A DNA stretch of 64,000 nt from Meloidogyne chitwoodi (lineage: Eukaryota > Nematoda > Chromadorea > Rhabditida > Meloidogynidae), in the NCBI GenBank assembly GCA_015183035.1, contig JACZZP010000003.1, positions 1,674,001-1,738,000 of the forward strand, written 5' to 3'. Positions 35,185-48,000 of the stretch are shown here, in pieces; position 1 is the stretch's first letter, and every line of letters starts with the position of its first letter. Made by a program: the position numbers and the translations under genes. Under the pieces are notes generated by a model. That model saw only the letters and a list, made by a program, of their open reading frames with translations. It made no database searches and was not told where the DNA came from.

Positions 35185-38100
35185 TGAAAAATAAAATAAA
35201 AATTTATTAAGAAAAAAATGTAAAAATGTGTGCCATTTCAGAAGACAGAAAATGATAAAAATAAAAAAGAGAAATAAAAATAAAAAAAGAATTTATGTAG
35301 ATATATATAAAGCAAAAGCTGTCATTTCTTTCTTTCTTCTTCAAAATTATAGCATAAAACATCAATTAAGCGCCTAAGAAGGAAAAGTTTTTTTTTTAAA
35401 GTTATGAGTAAAAAAGAAGAAGAAAAAAGAAAAAATATTATTATTATTTAATAATAAATCACCTAAAATAAATATTATTTTTAAAAATAAATTTATTTTT
35501 AAAATTTAATTTACTAAATTCTACAATAATATAATACTTAATAGAACAAAAACTAATAAAAAATTTAAATATTTTTCTAAGACTTTAAAAAAGAAATTTG
35601 AATAAATAAATATTTAAAAAAATGTAACAAAAATAAATTTAAAAAATAAAATAATTTAAATAAAAAATATTTAATTTAATTTTTAAAAAGGAAATATTAT
35701 TTTAATAATATTTTTAATAAATATATACATAATAAAGAATTTTTTTAAATAAAAATATTTTAAAAAATTAAAATAAATTATTTTAATATATTTTAAAATT
35801 AAAAAATAAAAAGAAAACTTAAAATTTTATTTTTATTTATTTTTAAAAAATATTAAATATCTTAAACCAAACAATTTACATATTTGTGGTTATTTTAAGA
35901 AATATTTAATAATTAATAGAATTTAATAGTTAATTAATTTTTAAAATTAAGCAAATAATTAATTTAAAATAATTATTTATTGATTAATATTATTTTATTA
36001 AATATTAATAAATATATATAAATATATATTTATTTATTGGGGACAATAAATATATCAATTAAATATTTTTATTTTTACCCCATTAAAAAAAAAGGTTCTA
36101 TCCAATTAAATAAGTAATTAAATGGCAATCTCATTTATTTTATAAATTTATTTCCGAGACGTTCATTATATTTTATTTACTAATTTTATTTTTTCAAGTC
36201 CATAACAACTGCCCGTCATTGCAGTCTTTTCCCTTTTTTTCCCATATTAATTACTAAAAAAAAACCCCTCCCATATCCAATTACTAACCCATCGGCACAC
36301 CGGTATATGCCATTCACTGAATATATTGGAGCAACTGACATAAGTAAATAAAAATAAAAGTATTTTTTTAGCATTTTATTTTTGCTAATTATTGTGCTTA
36401 AATTAAAATAAATAAAAAGTTTAATTCTGAAGAAAATTATATTTTTATTTTTTTATATCTTTTTTGTATGTATTTTATTTTTTAATTAAAAAATTACCAA
36501 ATATTTATAATTACAAATAATTTAAAAAATAAATAAAAAAAGCTAAAGATTTAAATTATTTTAATATTTCTTGTCCATATTTATTTCTTAATTTTTTCAT
36601 TTTTAAAAATGTGATGGATAAAAATTATTAAAAACTAATAATTAATTAATTATATATATTTATTTTAATTGTTTTATCCTTTTCATTTAATTTATTTTTT
36701 TTAATTGATTTTTTAAAAATAAAATTAATTAAATATTTTAATAAAGAAAGGAATTTTTAATTATGTATTATTTAAAATTAAATATTTTTACAATTTTATT
36801 TTTTTTAATAAAATTAATTTAAAAAGTAAAAATTTAATTATTTTTTTAATTAAAATTTTTTTTATTTAATTTCTTTCTTTTAATTTCTTTTAATTTAATT
36901 TTTAATTATTTAATTTATTTTTTAAAATGTTATTCCACAAATTAATCAATTTTTAATTAAATTTATTTATTTATTTATTTGCCCCAACTATTTTATATTT
37001 CTACTCATTTTATTTTATTTTTTTAATTAAAATATATTTTAGTCAAATATTCCATTAATTATATAAAAGAAAATATAATTTAATTAATTTAATTAAATTA
37101 ATTATTGTCAAAGAAATAAATTATAATTATAATAAAAAAAAAAGAAAAAGAATTATTTATTAATGTCAATTTTAATTAAAAAATAATTAATTTAATTAAT
37201 TAATTAAATTAAATTAATTAATTAATTTTTCTTTCTTTCAACAACAATTAAAACAATTCTCCTCTTCCCAACATAATTATCATCGCCACATAGTCATCCC
37301 TTCCCTTATTTTTCATATTTTGAGCGGCTCTTAAGCTCTTTTAATTTGTCTAATGCATTTACTTTGTGCGTGTGCCCATCCCCTTATCTTCTGTTGATGC
37401 TTCTCCTTCGGTTAAATGGCCCCCAAGTGCGTGTGTGCCAAATGTTTGTTTCGCGCCCGCCACATGTAAATGCAGTGAATTCGGGCCGCTTTAATTAATT
37501 TTATTAGATGCTAGTTAGTTAGCCTCCCTTTACTAAAAAAATATATTTATTTATTTATATATCTTTTCATTTTTTCAGGAGCAAAACCATAAAGATACTA
37601 ATATTAGATATAATTAATTGACAGTTTTATTAATTAATTAATCCTCTCTATATTTTTGTTTGATTTTAATTTTTTTAATAATTTATTTTTTTAATTTATT
37701 CTAAAATTAAAAATTAATTTTGCAGATTTTTCTTTTTATTTTAGAGAGATATTCTGGCCATCACTACTCTCTTTTTTTAATCCTTCTTTCTATCTCTCTT
37801 CGTAGTAAACAAGCAATCTTGAATTAATTAATTTAAAAAAAATATTTAATTATTTTATAATTCTTCTCTCTACCTTTTATGGATATATTCTCTTTTTATA
37901 TTTTTACTCCTTAAATTCTATTCACATTCATTTTAATATATATCAGCGGCCTCAATACGCGCCTCATTTCTCTCAATGCATTTCCTGCCTTTCTCCAAAT
38001 ACTTGTCTTCTGTCTGCACAGTTTCCCCCTTTTTTCCTTTTAGGTTGTTACTTAATTAATTCGGCCCCAATTAGGAGAGCGACCCCCCAACAGATTGAAA

Positions 38101-41100
38101 TTGGCGTGTACACACAAAACAACAACAATATATACACACATGGGTGACTAAAAGAGTTAAGGAGCCATCAGGCTGACAGCAAGTAAAAGTAGTAGAAGTA
38201 GCAGTACACAAAAAAGCATATATATATGTGCCCCTACGAAATTAATCCAATTAGCGAATCGATCGCGCGCGCTCTCACACAGAGCATAGGACAAACACCA
38301 ACACCTCCAAAACCTTATAAATGAGTAAAGATTTTGTTATTAATGAAAAGAACCTCAAAAAAGGAAGAAAGGTTTTTTAGTATTATTTAATTTTCTCTCT
38401 TCTTTTTAACTTCAAAAAGCTTTTAAAAAAAACTTTTCTTCTTCTCTTTCTCCTTTTTTTATAAATTTATTTCCTTTTATTTTAATTAATTTCTTTTAAA
38501 AGTACTTTTTTTTAATTTTCACTTTTTTCATTTTATTAATAAATAATAACTATTAATTTATTATTTACAAAATCGAAACATCTTTTTTTCCTCTTTTAAT
38601 CCGCAACGTGTAATTAGTAACATTCACCACATCCCACGGTCATTTCAGCCTTTTTGGCGTCTCATTCCTTCATTTTTATTTTTGTCTCTGTTGCTGGCTC
38701 ATTAACACTGCGCCGCAAGATTGCTTAATGAGAGAAAATGGCTTTTTTAGTTGTTAGGCTAGAAAAAATAAAATTATTATTTTATTTTTAATTTAATAAC
38801 AGAAAGTTTGTAGTAAAACAATTAAAAAATTATTATTTATTTATAAAATAAATAATTACATATTTTATTATTTTATTTTAATTTTAAGTCAATTTAATAA
38901 TTTTTAATTTCTTTTACTATAATTATTTACTTTCATTTAAATTATGAAAATATTTATTTTGTATTTACCTATTTGTTAATTTCTTTAAATAAAAATAAAT
39001 ACCTATTTATTTATTTATTTATTATAATTTTTAAATCTAAAAAATTAATTAATCTATACATTCCTCTGAACTTTTATTATTTTAAAAAATATATATAAAT
39101 TATATAAATAAAATTAAAAAAAGATATATCTTTTTAAAAATGTTTTTTCGATTAAAATTTTATTTTTAACACATTTTTCTTAATTTTAGTTAGTACACAT
39201 TGCCGTCATTTGCTTCCGTCTACCACAAAATTAGCAATGACTATCTCTTTCCCCTAAAATCTGTAGGCCAATGGAATTAAGCATTATTTTCGTTTTTTTT
39301 ATTTTCTACAACTTTTCCCCTCCTGTTGTTGTCGAAAAGATGATGAAAGACTTTATTTGGCCCCGCTGATTAGTTGGGCCAATTAGGGGAATGACTGACT
39401 GCTAGTAAAGCTTATTTAGTTATTTAAAAAGAGAGGAGACTTTAATTTTTTTATTTTGATAATTTTGTTGATGAGAAAATGAGAAAAAGTAATATTATTA
39501 GGAATAAATTAGTTAAAAAAGACAACAATTTGTCCAATTTATATATTTAATTCTTTTTTTTTTTAATTTAATTTTTAAAATAAATTATTTTAACATTCTT
39601 TTAGTAGTAAAAATAAATACTTTTTTTATAAATTATTTTTTGAAATTTAGATTAAAGTTTAAAATTATTTTTAAAATAAATTTTAAATATATTTTTTAAT
39701 TATTTTGACCTTCTCATAATTTTTAAAGTAAAAAAATATTTTTTTAATCATTTTTACAATTTATACCCAATAATTTAATAAAAAAAAACTTTTTCCTTCA
39801 TTTTTAAATGACATCTCTTTTTTATTAAATATAATAAAATGTACATCTTATTCTTTTTGTAAATGTTCTAAATATTAATAATAATAATATATTCACGCCT
39901 GATTTAAAAACTTATTTTTTTTTAAATAATTTTCTCGATTATAAACCAATTCTTTGATGGCAATAAAAAAAAGAAAATAAATAAATATATAATTGTAAAT
40001 TTACAAAAAAGTTTTTCTCGCAAAAATAATATTTTCTCAATTTTTTATACAAAAAAGGCGTCAATGATTTAGCGGGAATAATTGGTATTAAATATTTAAA
40101 AAAAAAGAGATATATATTTTTTGGTCATTTAATAAAATAATAATTTAAGAAGATTTTTAAAAACATTTATATTTTTATTTTTTTATTAATTAAATTAAAT
40201 TAAATAATAATATTTTAAATTTTTTCATTGAAACAATCATTCAATCAAAAAACAAATTATTTTAAAAAATATATATATCTTCTATGTTTTTTTCTAAATT
40301 TTATTTTTTCATTCTAAATAATATAATTGCTTAAAATAATCATTTCCTATAAAATTTTTAAAATAAATAAATAAATATTTATTTATTATTAAAAAAAGAG
40401 AGGTGAGTAAGTAGTGTTTGTTTGTTTGTGTGAAGGGCAATTTAGACGATTATTTAGTAGAAAATAAATATATATTTAGTTTGCCAAAACCATTAATGCC
40501 ATATATTTTGTTAAATAATTTTAAGCATTTTTACAACTAACAACTTAATTTTAAGTTTAGTGCGCGCCCGGCCGTGAAACAAAAATGCAAAAAGTGGTAA
40601 AATTGTCGGTCAGCTTGTTTTAAAAATCGGCCAAATATAATTCAAATAATGGAAGGGTTTTTAAAATATTTTTAAAAAAGTATTAAATATATTCAAATAA
40701 ATATTTTTATTTTCTTCTTTTAAACTTTTTTATAATTTTTAATTTTAATTATTTAATTTCTATTTAAAGATTTTATTTAATTTATATAATATTTTGATAA
40801 TTTTAAATTTATTATTTATATGTTTAAGAAATAATTTGATTATTTCAAGAAATATATTTACATATATTTAATTTTTTATAAAAATATATTTTTATCTATT
40901 TATACTGTAGTAAATATTTTAAAAAATTAATATATAATAAATATATATTTAAAAAATATTTTCCTAATTGAACATTAAATTTTAGCAAATTATATTTATA
41001 TAAAATATTAGAGAATGATGATAACTAAATAAATAAATATATTTATAAATTGGCAATATTTTTATTTCCTTTTAAAAAATAAGAAAAGAGTTTATTATTA

Positions 41101-41459
41101 TAACCTTGTAAAATAAATAATAATAATAAATAATAATTCATAAATGGCCTCATACACAAATTTTATTTTATTTTTTAATTTTTTTTTCATTTTCTTTTTC
41201 TCAAATTTCCTAATCTTCCCTCTCAATTCTTATATATATTAATAATTTTTATATAAATTCATCTCAATTTTTTAAAGGCAAATTCTCGAATAAATTGTTT
41301 ATCTATTTAAAAAAGAATTTATTAAAGAGAATTTTGGCAGTTTTATAATAAATAGTAGTAGAAGTATTAGTAGAAGTATTAGTTTGTAGTAGTTGATTAG
41401 CCGCCAGCCTCCTCCTCTTTTTCTTTTTCTTTTTTTTTTGTCCCTAATTTTCTTAAATT

Positions 41460-41460
<1 letters not shown>

Positions 41461-41502
<42 letters not shown>
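41461..41502. repeat. Homopolymer run of 42 C (G run on the minus strand)
   Basis: Forty-two consecutive C residues, directly seen, in a region that is otherwise heavily A/T. The complementary G run can form G-quadruplex structures. The length as given may be affected by sequencing or assembly of homopolymers. Confidence 0.9.
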
Positions 41503-42066
41503 TTTAAACTTGCACATATAATAAATGCCTTGGCTCGACATTTGCAAATTCATTTTGTTCCCCAAAAACCTTCGGACAAAAATCCAATTGGTTTATTTAA
41601 AAGAGGCCTTTCATCATTTAAATAAATATCTCTCATCAACAAATCTTTGTCACCCCCTTCCTCATCATAATTTAAAGGCAAAATTTTTTCTTAAAAAGTT
41701 ATTTCCTCCTTAATTTATCAGGCACTTGTATTTACGAATTACGAGGATTTTTTTAGTTAGTAAGAGGTTTTGAAAATTAAATTTTGCTTTTCCCAATTTG
41801 CCTTATTTAATTTTTTTATTCCTTCACTCATTTTCCCCCTTTTTTACGAGTTTTACATTTTTTAAATTAGGCTGCGTAAACGATGAATTGATGAAAAAGC
41901 GCATAATTTTACGTGCCAAATTTTTCCTTAATTTGTTTGCCTAAAGCATTTAAATTTTAGAATAAAAACTTTCTTTTTTATTAAATCTTTTATTTATTAA
42001 AAAATATTAAGAATAAATACAGTAGAATTTAAAACTTTTTTTTTTAATAAATAAATAAATATTTTT

Positions 42067-42072
42067 TTAGTT
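42067..42072 (+). promoter_or_regulatory. Candidate splice or trans-splice acceptor just before the zfh start
   Basis: A T run ending TTTTTTTAG (AG at 42069-42070) lies two bases before the ATG at 42073. This fits a spliced-leader acceptor or the acceptor of an upstream noncoding exon. Confidence 0.45.
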
Positions 42073-45000
42073 ATGAAAAAAGAAAATAATAATAAACAAA
42101 AATCTTCTTTATCTTCACCAATTAATTTAAATCAAGATATTAATTTAACAAAAAATAATGAAACTACTATTTTAAATAATATTTCTTCTTCTTCTTCTTC
42201 TAATGATTTTTATTTATCTAAAGGTAAAATAATAATTTAAAAATAATTAATTTATTAATTTTTAGATAATTTATTTAATTCATTAGTTGTTTCATCAATT
42301 CCTTCTACTTCTAATTCTTCACTTTTTTCACTTGGAATTAATTGTTCTAATAATAATAATTCATTTAATAATTATAATGTTGGAAATAGTAGTACAGGAA
42401 ATATTCTTGCTAGAAATAGTACAAAAACATTAAAATGTCCAAAATGTAATTGGCATTATAAATATCAAGAAACTCTTGAAATTCATATGAAAGAAAAACA
42501 TTCTGATCAAGATGTATTTTAATATTTAAATTAATTTAAATTTATATTATATATTTATTTTTTTAGGTTCTCTGTATTTTTTGTTTAGAAAATCAAACAC
42601 ATCCAAAATTGGCTAGAGGAGAAACTTATTCTTGTGGATATAAACCTTATAAGTAATTTTATAATATTTTAAATAAATATTTTTATATTAATAAAGATGT
42701 GAACTTTGTAAATATTCAACAACAACAAAAGGAAATCTTTCTATTCATATGCAATCTGACAAACATTTACATGCTTTACAAGAAATTCCTCAATCATTGG
42801 CTGCTGCAGTTGTAGCAGCATCAAGTAAAAAAATAAAATAAAATAAATTATTTAAAAAATATTTAAAAAGATTCTTCTCAATTAATAATAAATGGAAATA
42901 ATAATTTAAATAATTCAAATCAAGAATTAGATATTTCTACAACATTTTCTAATAATAATAATTGTAATAATAAAATAATTGGTGGATCATTACAATGTTT
43001 AATTTGTTTTAATTTTTATACTGATATAACTGAAGAAATGGTTGAACATTTTGAAAAAGATAGAAGTCAAACACAAGAATGTGATATTGCTACAATTAAT
43101 GGATTTTTTCAAGTAAAAAATTAAATATATTTTATTTAAAAATAAAATAATATTTTTTTAGTGTATGATATGTCCATATAGCACTAATTTAAAAGCAAAT
43201 TTTCAACTTCATACACGCACAGATAAACATCTTCAACGTGTTCAAATGGTTAATAATAATAATATTTTTATTAAAAATAAATTAATTAATTTAAAAATAA
43301 ATAAATACAAGGCCGTCAATATATAAAATAAACATTTTTGTTTTGTTTGGGAATTTTTATATTTATTTCTAATCAAATAATTTTATTTAATTATTTGTTA
43401 AATGAGGTGTAACAATTCTTTTTAAACCAAAACAAATATATCCTTTAATTGTAAAAATAAAAAAGAAAAAACAAATTTTTAATAAAAAAAGTTTAATATT
43501 TTTAAAAAAAGATTAATCATCTTCGTGAGGGTATAAGTGGACTTTTTGGACAATCTGAACAATTTGCCAGACTTGGAACACTTAAAAGTGCAGTTCAAGT
43601 ACGTTGTCAAGAATGTGAAGAAATAATCTTTTGGTAAGATAATTTAATTAATTTTTAATATAAATTAAAAATATATTTTTAATAAAATAAAACCTTTTTT
43701 GTCGGTTTCTATTATTTATTCATCTATTAAAAATCTTGTCGCGATCGTAAAGCTAAACAAAACCGATAAAAAAGACAAGCATTTTTACCGTAGAGAGAAT
43801 TATTTATTTGTTAAAAAGAGTGTAAACAATAAATTAATGACAGTGAGAGAAAAAAGAGAGAAAATTCTTTTATTTTTTTTTATTTAAATATTTATTTATT
43901 TAAAAATTTGTCTATTTAAATTTATACAATATTTATTTAAAATTAATAAAATAATAAAAAAGATTTGTACTTTTATTTCTTTTAATAAAAATAAAAATAT
44001 TTATTTCTTTTTATTAATTCTTTCAGATATTTTATTTAAAAAAATATTAAAATTAATTAATATTAATTTATTTTCAAGTATTCCAACTCTTCGAGAACAT
44101 TGTCTATCTCAATCACATCAACTTAGAATGCTTTCTTGTGGAATTAATAATAATAATGATGATATTTATTTATCCCAATTATCATCTCCTTCTGAAAAAG
44201 AAGAAAATATTTTGGAAATATTTTTAAATGATTTAATAATATTTTGTGGATTATGTAATTGGAATGAAAATGGATCAGTTGAAATTATTAATTTAGCTTT
44301 TGGTTTTTTATTTAAATTAATTAAATAGTTATTATTTTTATAGAACATGCCAATACTCATTCTGAACAATTAAATGATTTAATAAATATAAATGACAATC
44401 AATTTAATGATAACAAAGGTAAAAAACTTAAAATATTTTTATTTATTATTTTTTTTTAATTTTTGGTTATTTTTTGGCATTTTTATTCTTTTTATTATTT
44501 TGTCGAAATTAAAAAGTGTTGTTTCTTGCGCGATTTAATGGGCGAAAATACATTAAAAATAAAAGAAAATACGCGGCAGGAAATCTGTGCCGCAAATAAT
44601 AAATAATGGCCAAATTATTTAAAAATGTGTTGACCTGGACTGGACACATTTCCTTTTTTTCACCTTCTTTTTTTAACTTCCTTTCTATTTTCTTTTATTC
44701 TTTGCGGTATTTCTTTTTTAAATATTTTATTTTTATAAAATATTATAAGGGTTTTTTTTAATTTTTGTTTTGTTTTAATTTTTAAATTAATTTAATTATT
44801 TTTGTTATTCGATAATTTATTTTTGTTGAATATAATAAATAAATATATACTCTTTTTTAAATAATAATTATTTTTTAATTCCAAGGTCAAACAATATTTT
44901 CATATTTGGAATTAGACAATAAAATATATTTATTTAAATTACTATATATAGTAATTGATTATTTCTAAAAATTATTTATTTTTATCTTTAATTTTCTAAT

Positions 45001-48000
45001 TTAATTTTAAATAATCAAAATAGTAATTATGTTTTTGTGAAAATAATAAAATTAATAATAATAATAATACTTTTTAAATAGTAACATTCTAGGATTTTCT
45101 AACAAATCTTTAATTATTTTATTTTTATTATTATTTTCTTTTCTTTAAAAAGCATTAAAACACCCATCCCCCCTTAATTTCCTAAATTTTCATTCATTAA
45201 AAAATAATCGTCTTAATCCTCTTTTCTGACTTGTTGCCCTTCTAAAACACACAACAGCAACAACAGAGCTTAGAAAAGAAATAATCTTTCTCTCCTTTCT
45301 CTCCTCAATTAGAGACACATTTTTGGATATATTCTCTGTGTCCTTCTTTCCCCTTTTTATTGTTATCCCTTCACACCATTAATAAACACCCCCTTTCTCC
45401 TCTAAAAATTCATTCATTAAATAATATATTTATTATTATTATTATTGAGTGTCCGTCCGGCCACTAAAAACAACCAAACAATAGATTATTTGGTTATTTT
45501 GACCGAGCATCTCTTTTTCCCTTTTCAAAATTATTTAAATAAATTAATATATGTAAATTCTTTAAAACTGACTATTCTAATAATAATAATAAATTATTAA
45601 ATTAGCTTTCAATTTTATAATTTTTAATTTATTATTTTTTATAAAATATAATACTTATGTTAATTTTTTTATTTTATTCGAGAGGTATATTTATTTTTTA
45701 TTTTTATAATTTTTGTCTATTAATTATTTAAATTATTTAGACTCTCATTTTTTGAATTAGTTGATTTATTGTTGATATTAAATTCTCTTTTTTTAACTCA
45801 TTTGGATTATAAAATAAATAAATATTATTTATTTAATAAATATTTTAATTCAACAAAACTTTTAAATTTATTATCTCATTATATATTTATTTATTTTCTC
45901 ATTGTCAGCATGAAATAAATCAAATTATTTTTAAATATATTCTATTCAATCACATTAAATAAAATAAATGAATTAAATTATTATTTTTTATTTATTTATT
46001 AAATCTTTTCATCAACTCATTCATTCAATTTTTATAATTTTACACGCACACATTATTATTATTATTAACTGACTAACTAAAAAAGAGAGGATAATGACTA
46101 TATTCAAATAAAAACTTTTAATGTTTTTCACACCACACGATATAATTTTCAAAAAAAATAATAAATAAATATATCTAAATTGCCTTAATGGCCTTTATAT
46201 TTTAATTTTAAATTAATATATAAATATAATTCGATCCAACAATTACTAATTTTTAAAATTATAATCCCAAAATATTAATATTTCTGAATAATAATAAAAA
46301 AAACAATTAAAATAAATTAATTATTTAAATTAATAATATAAATTTACCGTAATTTAAACGAATATAAATTATTTTTTAATTTAGGCGTTAAACCACCCCT
46401 AAATTTATTTCATTAAAAATATAAATTTATAAGCGTTTTAACAAATAAATTTTATTTGTCAATGATGCGTGATGAATTTTTTGGGCAAATGAAGAGAAAT
46501 AATTTAAAGTATTTATAAATAATAGTTTTGTCTTTTTTTCTTTTTTCTCTTTAAATAATCCAATTTTTTAATACTTGAACACTCTCATAAATAAATTTAT
46601 TTATTTACAAATTACACCTTTTTTCTAAAAATTATTGTCACCTATTTTTGCATTCTCTCATAATCTATTTTATTAATTCGCCTCATTTCAATAATTTTGT
46701 TTGGCTTTCCTAAATTTTTATAATTTTATTATTAAATTCTTTTAATGCCTTTATATATTAACAAACATAAAATTTATATTTTTATTAAAAAAAGATGATC
46801 AACCAACCAACCGTTTCTCTTCTTCTTTTATTTTTCCTTAAAAAAGAGAAAATAACAACCTCTTCTTCTTCTCTTTTTCTTTGCTTTTTCATTCAATTTT
46901 CTCTTTTTCTCCCATAACCTTTTTGATTTAATTTTTTCCCGGCTTTAAACGAAGCCTTCCTCAAATATTAAAAAAAAGCTTGGGAATCACGGTTAATTCT
47001 TTTGATGACATAAATATTTATTTATTTATTTTTAAATATTATTTGATATAAAAATAAATAAAATAAAAATTAATTAATTTTTTAAATATATTAATATTCT
47101 AATTTAAATTTTTAAAAAATAAATATTTTATAATTTATTTATTTTTTTATTAATAAATTAATATTTATATTAATATTCTTTCTTCATTAAAAAAAACATT
47201 TTAAATGGATTTGGATTTATTATTGCTACCGTAGTAATCCTTCCTTCTCTCTCTCTTTCTTCTTTTACAAACATTTTTTAATTTTACTATACTTTTTATT
47301 TATTTATTTACACCAATTAACCAATGAATATTTTTTAAATTAATTTTATTCAAAAAAATAAAATATTTTTCTAAATTAACAGAAATTTAAAAAATTTAAA
47401 AATAATGTTGTTTTGGCTTTGGATATAAATTATTGTTTTACCCTAATAAATTACAATCTTTCTCTTAATTTTAAATGAAGAAATTTATTTTTAATTTATT
47501 AGAAACTTAAATTAATTACTAAAAGAAAATTTAAATTAATTGACAAATATTTAAATAAATTATTTTTAAAAGATTTAAATTAATAATTATTTTTATTTAA
47601 TTTTATTTAACTCTTTTATAATTATTAAATAATTTTAAAAAATTCTTGAAAATTAATTACAGCTGTAAGCACTTTTTTATCCATTTATTTTTATTACAAT
47701 TTATTTATGCGCTGATTTTTATCTTTTATTTTTCTGCATCAATTTTATTTTATGGCCTTCCTCTATAATCATTTTTTATTTTTATTGATTTAGTTTTGTT
47801 TTTCTTTGTTATAAAGTTACTTTTTTAAAAAATAAACATATTTTTTAATTAATTTAAAAAATTATATTTTTTATTATACAACTTTAAAATAAATAAATAT
47901 ATTCATGTAAATATATTATTAAAAATTTATAAAAATATTTTATTTGGCCTAATTTTTAATTTTCTTTTATTTATTTTTTAAAAGGACTATCTATATTTAA

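Larger units (their letters stand above)
35185..42072. promoter_or_regulatory. 6.9-kb upstream region of the zinc-finger homeobox gene with GC-richer islands
   Basis: No coding gene supported on either strand. Against a background of almost pure A/T, discrete islands have mixed composition: about 36180-36345, 37250-37520, 37940-38330, 38590-38760, 39180-39420, 40545-40650 and 41500-41760. They contain short pyrimidine runs and ATTA/TAAT cores but no open frames. Such islands upstream of a developmental regulator are plausible enhancers. A 42-base C run lies at 41461-41502. Frames near 41299-41713 are artefacts of this composition. Confidence 0.5.

Noticed and set aside
41299..41565. Minus-strand frame containing a poly-Gly run
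   Set aside because: Translation of the 42-base C run; flanking residues look like random AT translation.
43699..43887. 62-codon frame inside a homeobox-gene intron
   Set aside because: No domain features, Lys-rich; the flanking exons splice across it in frame.
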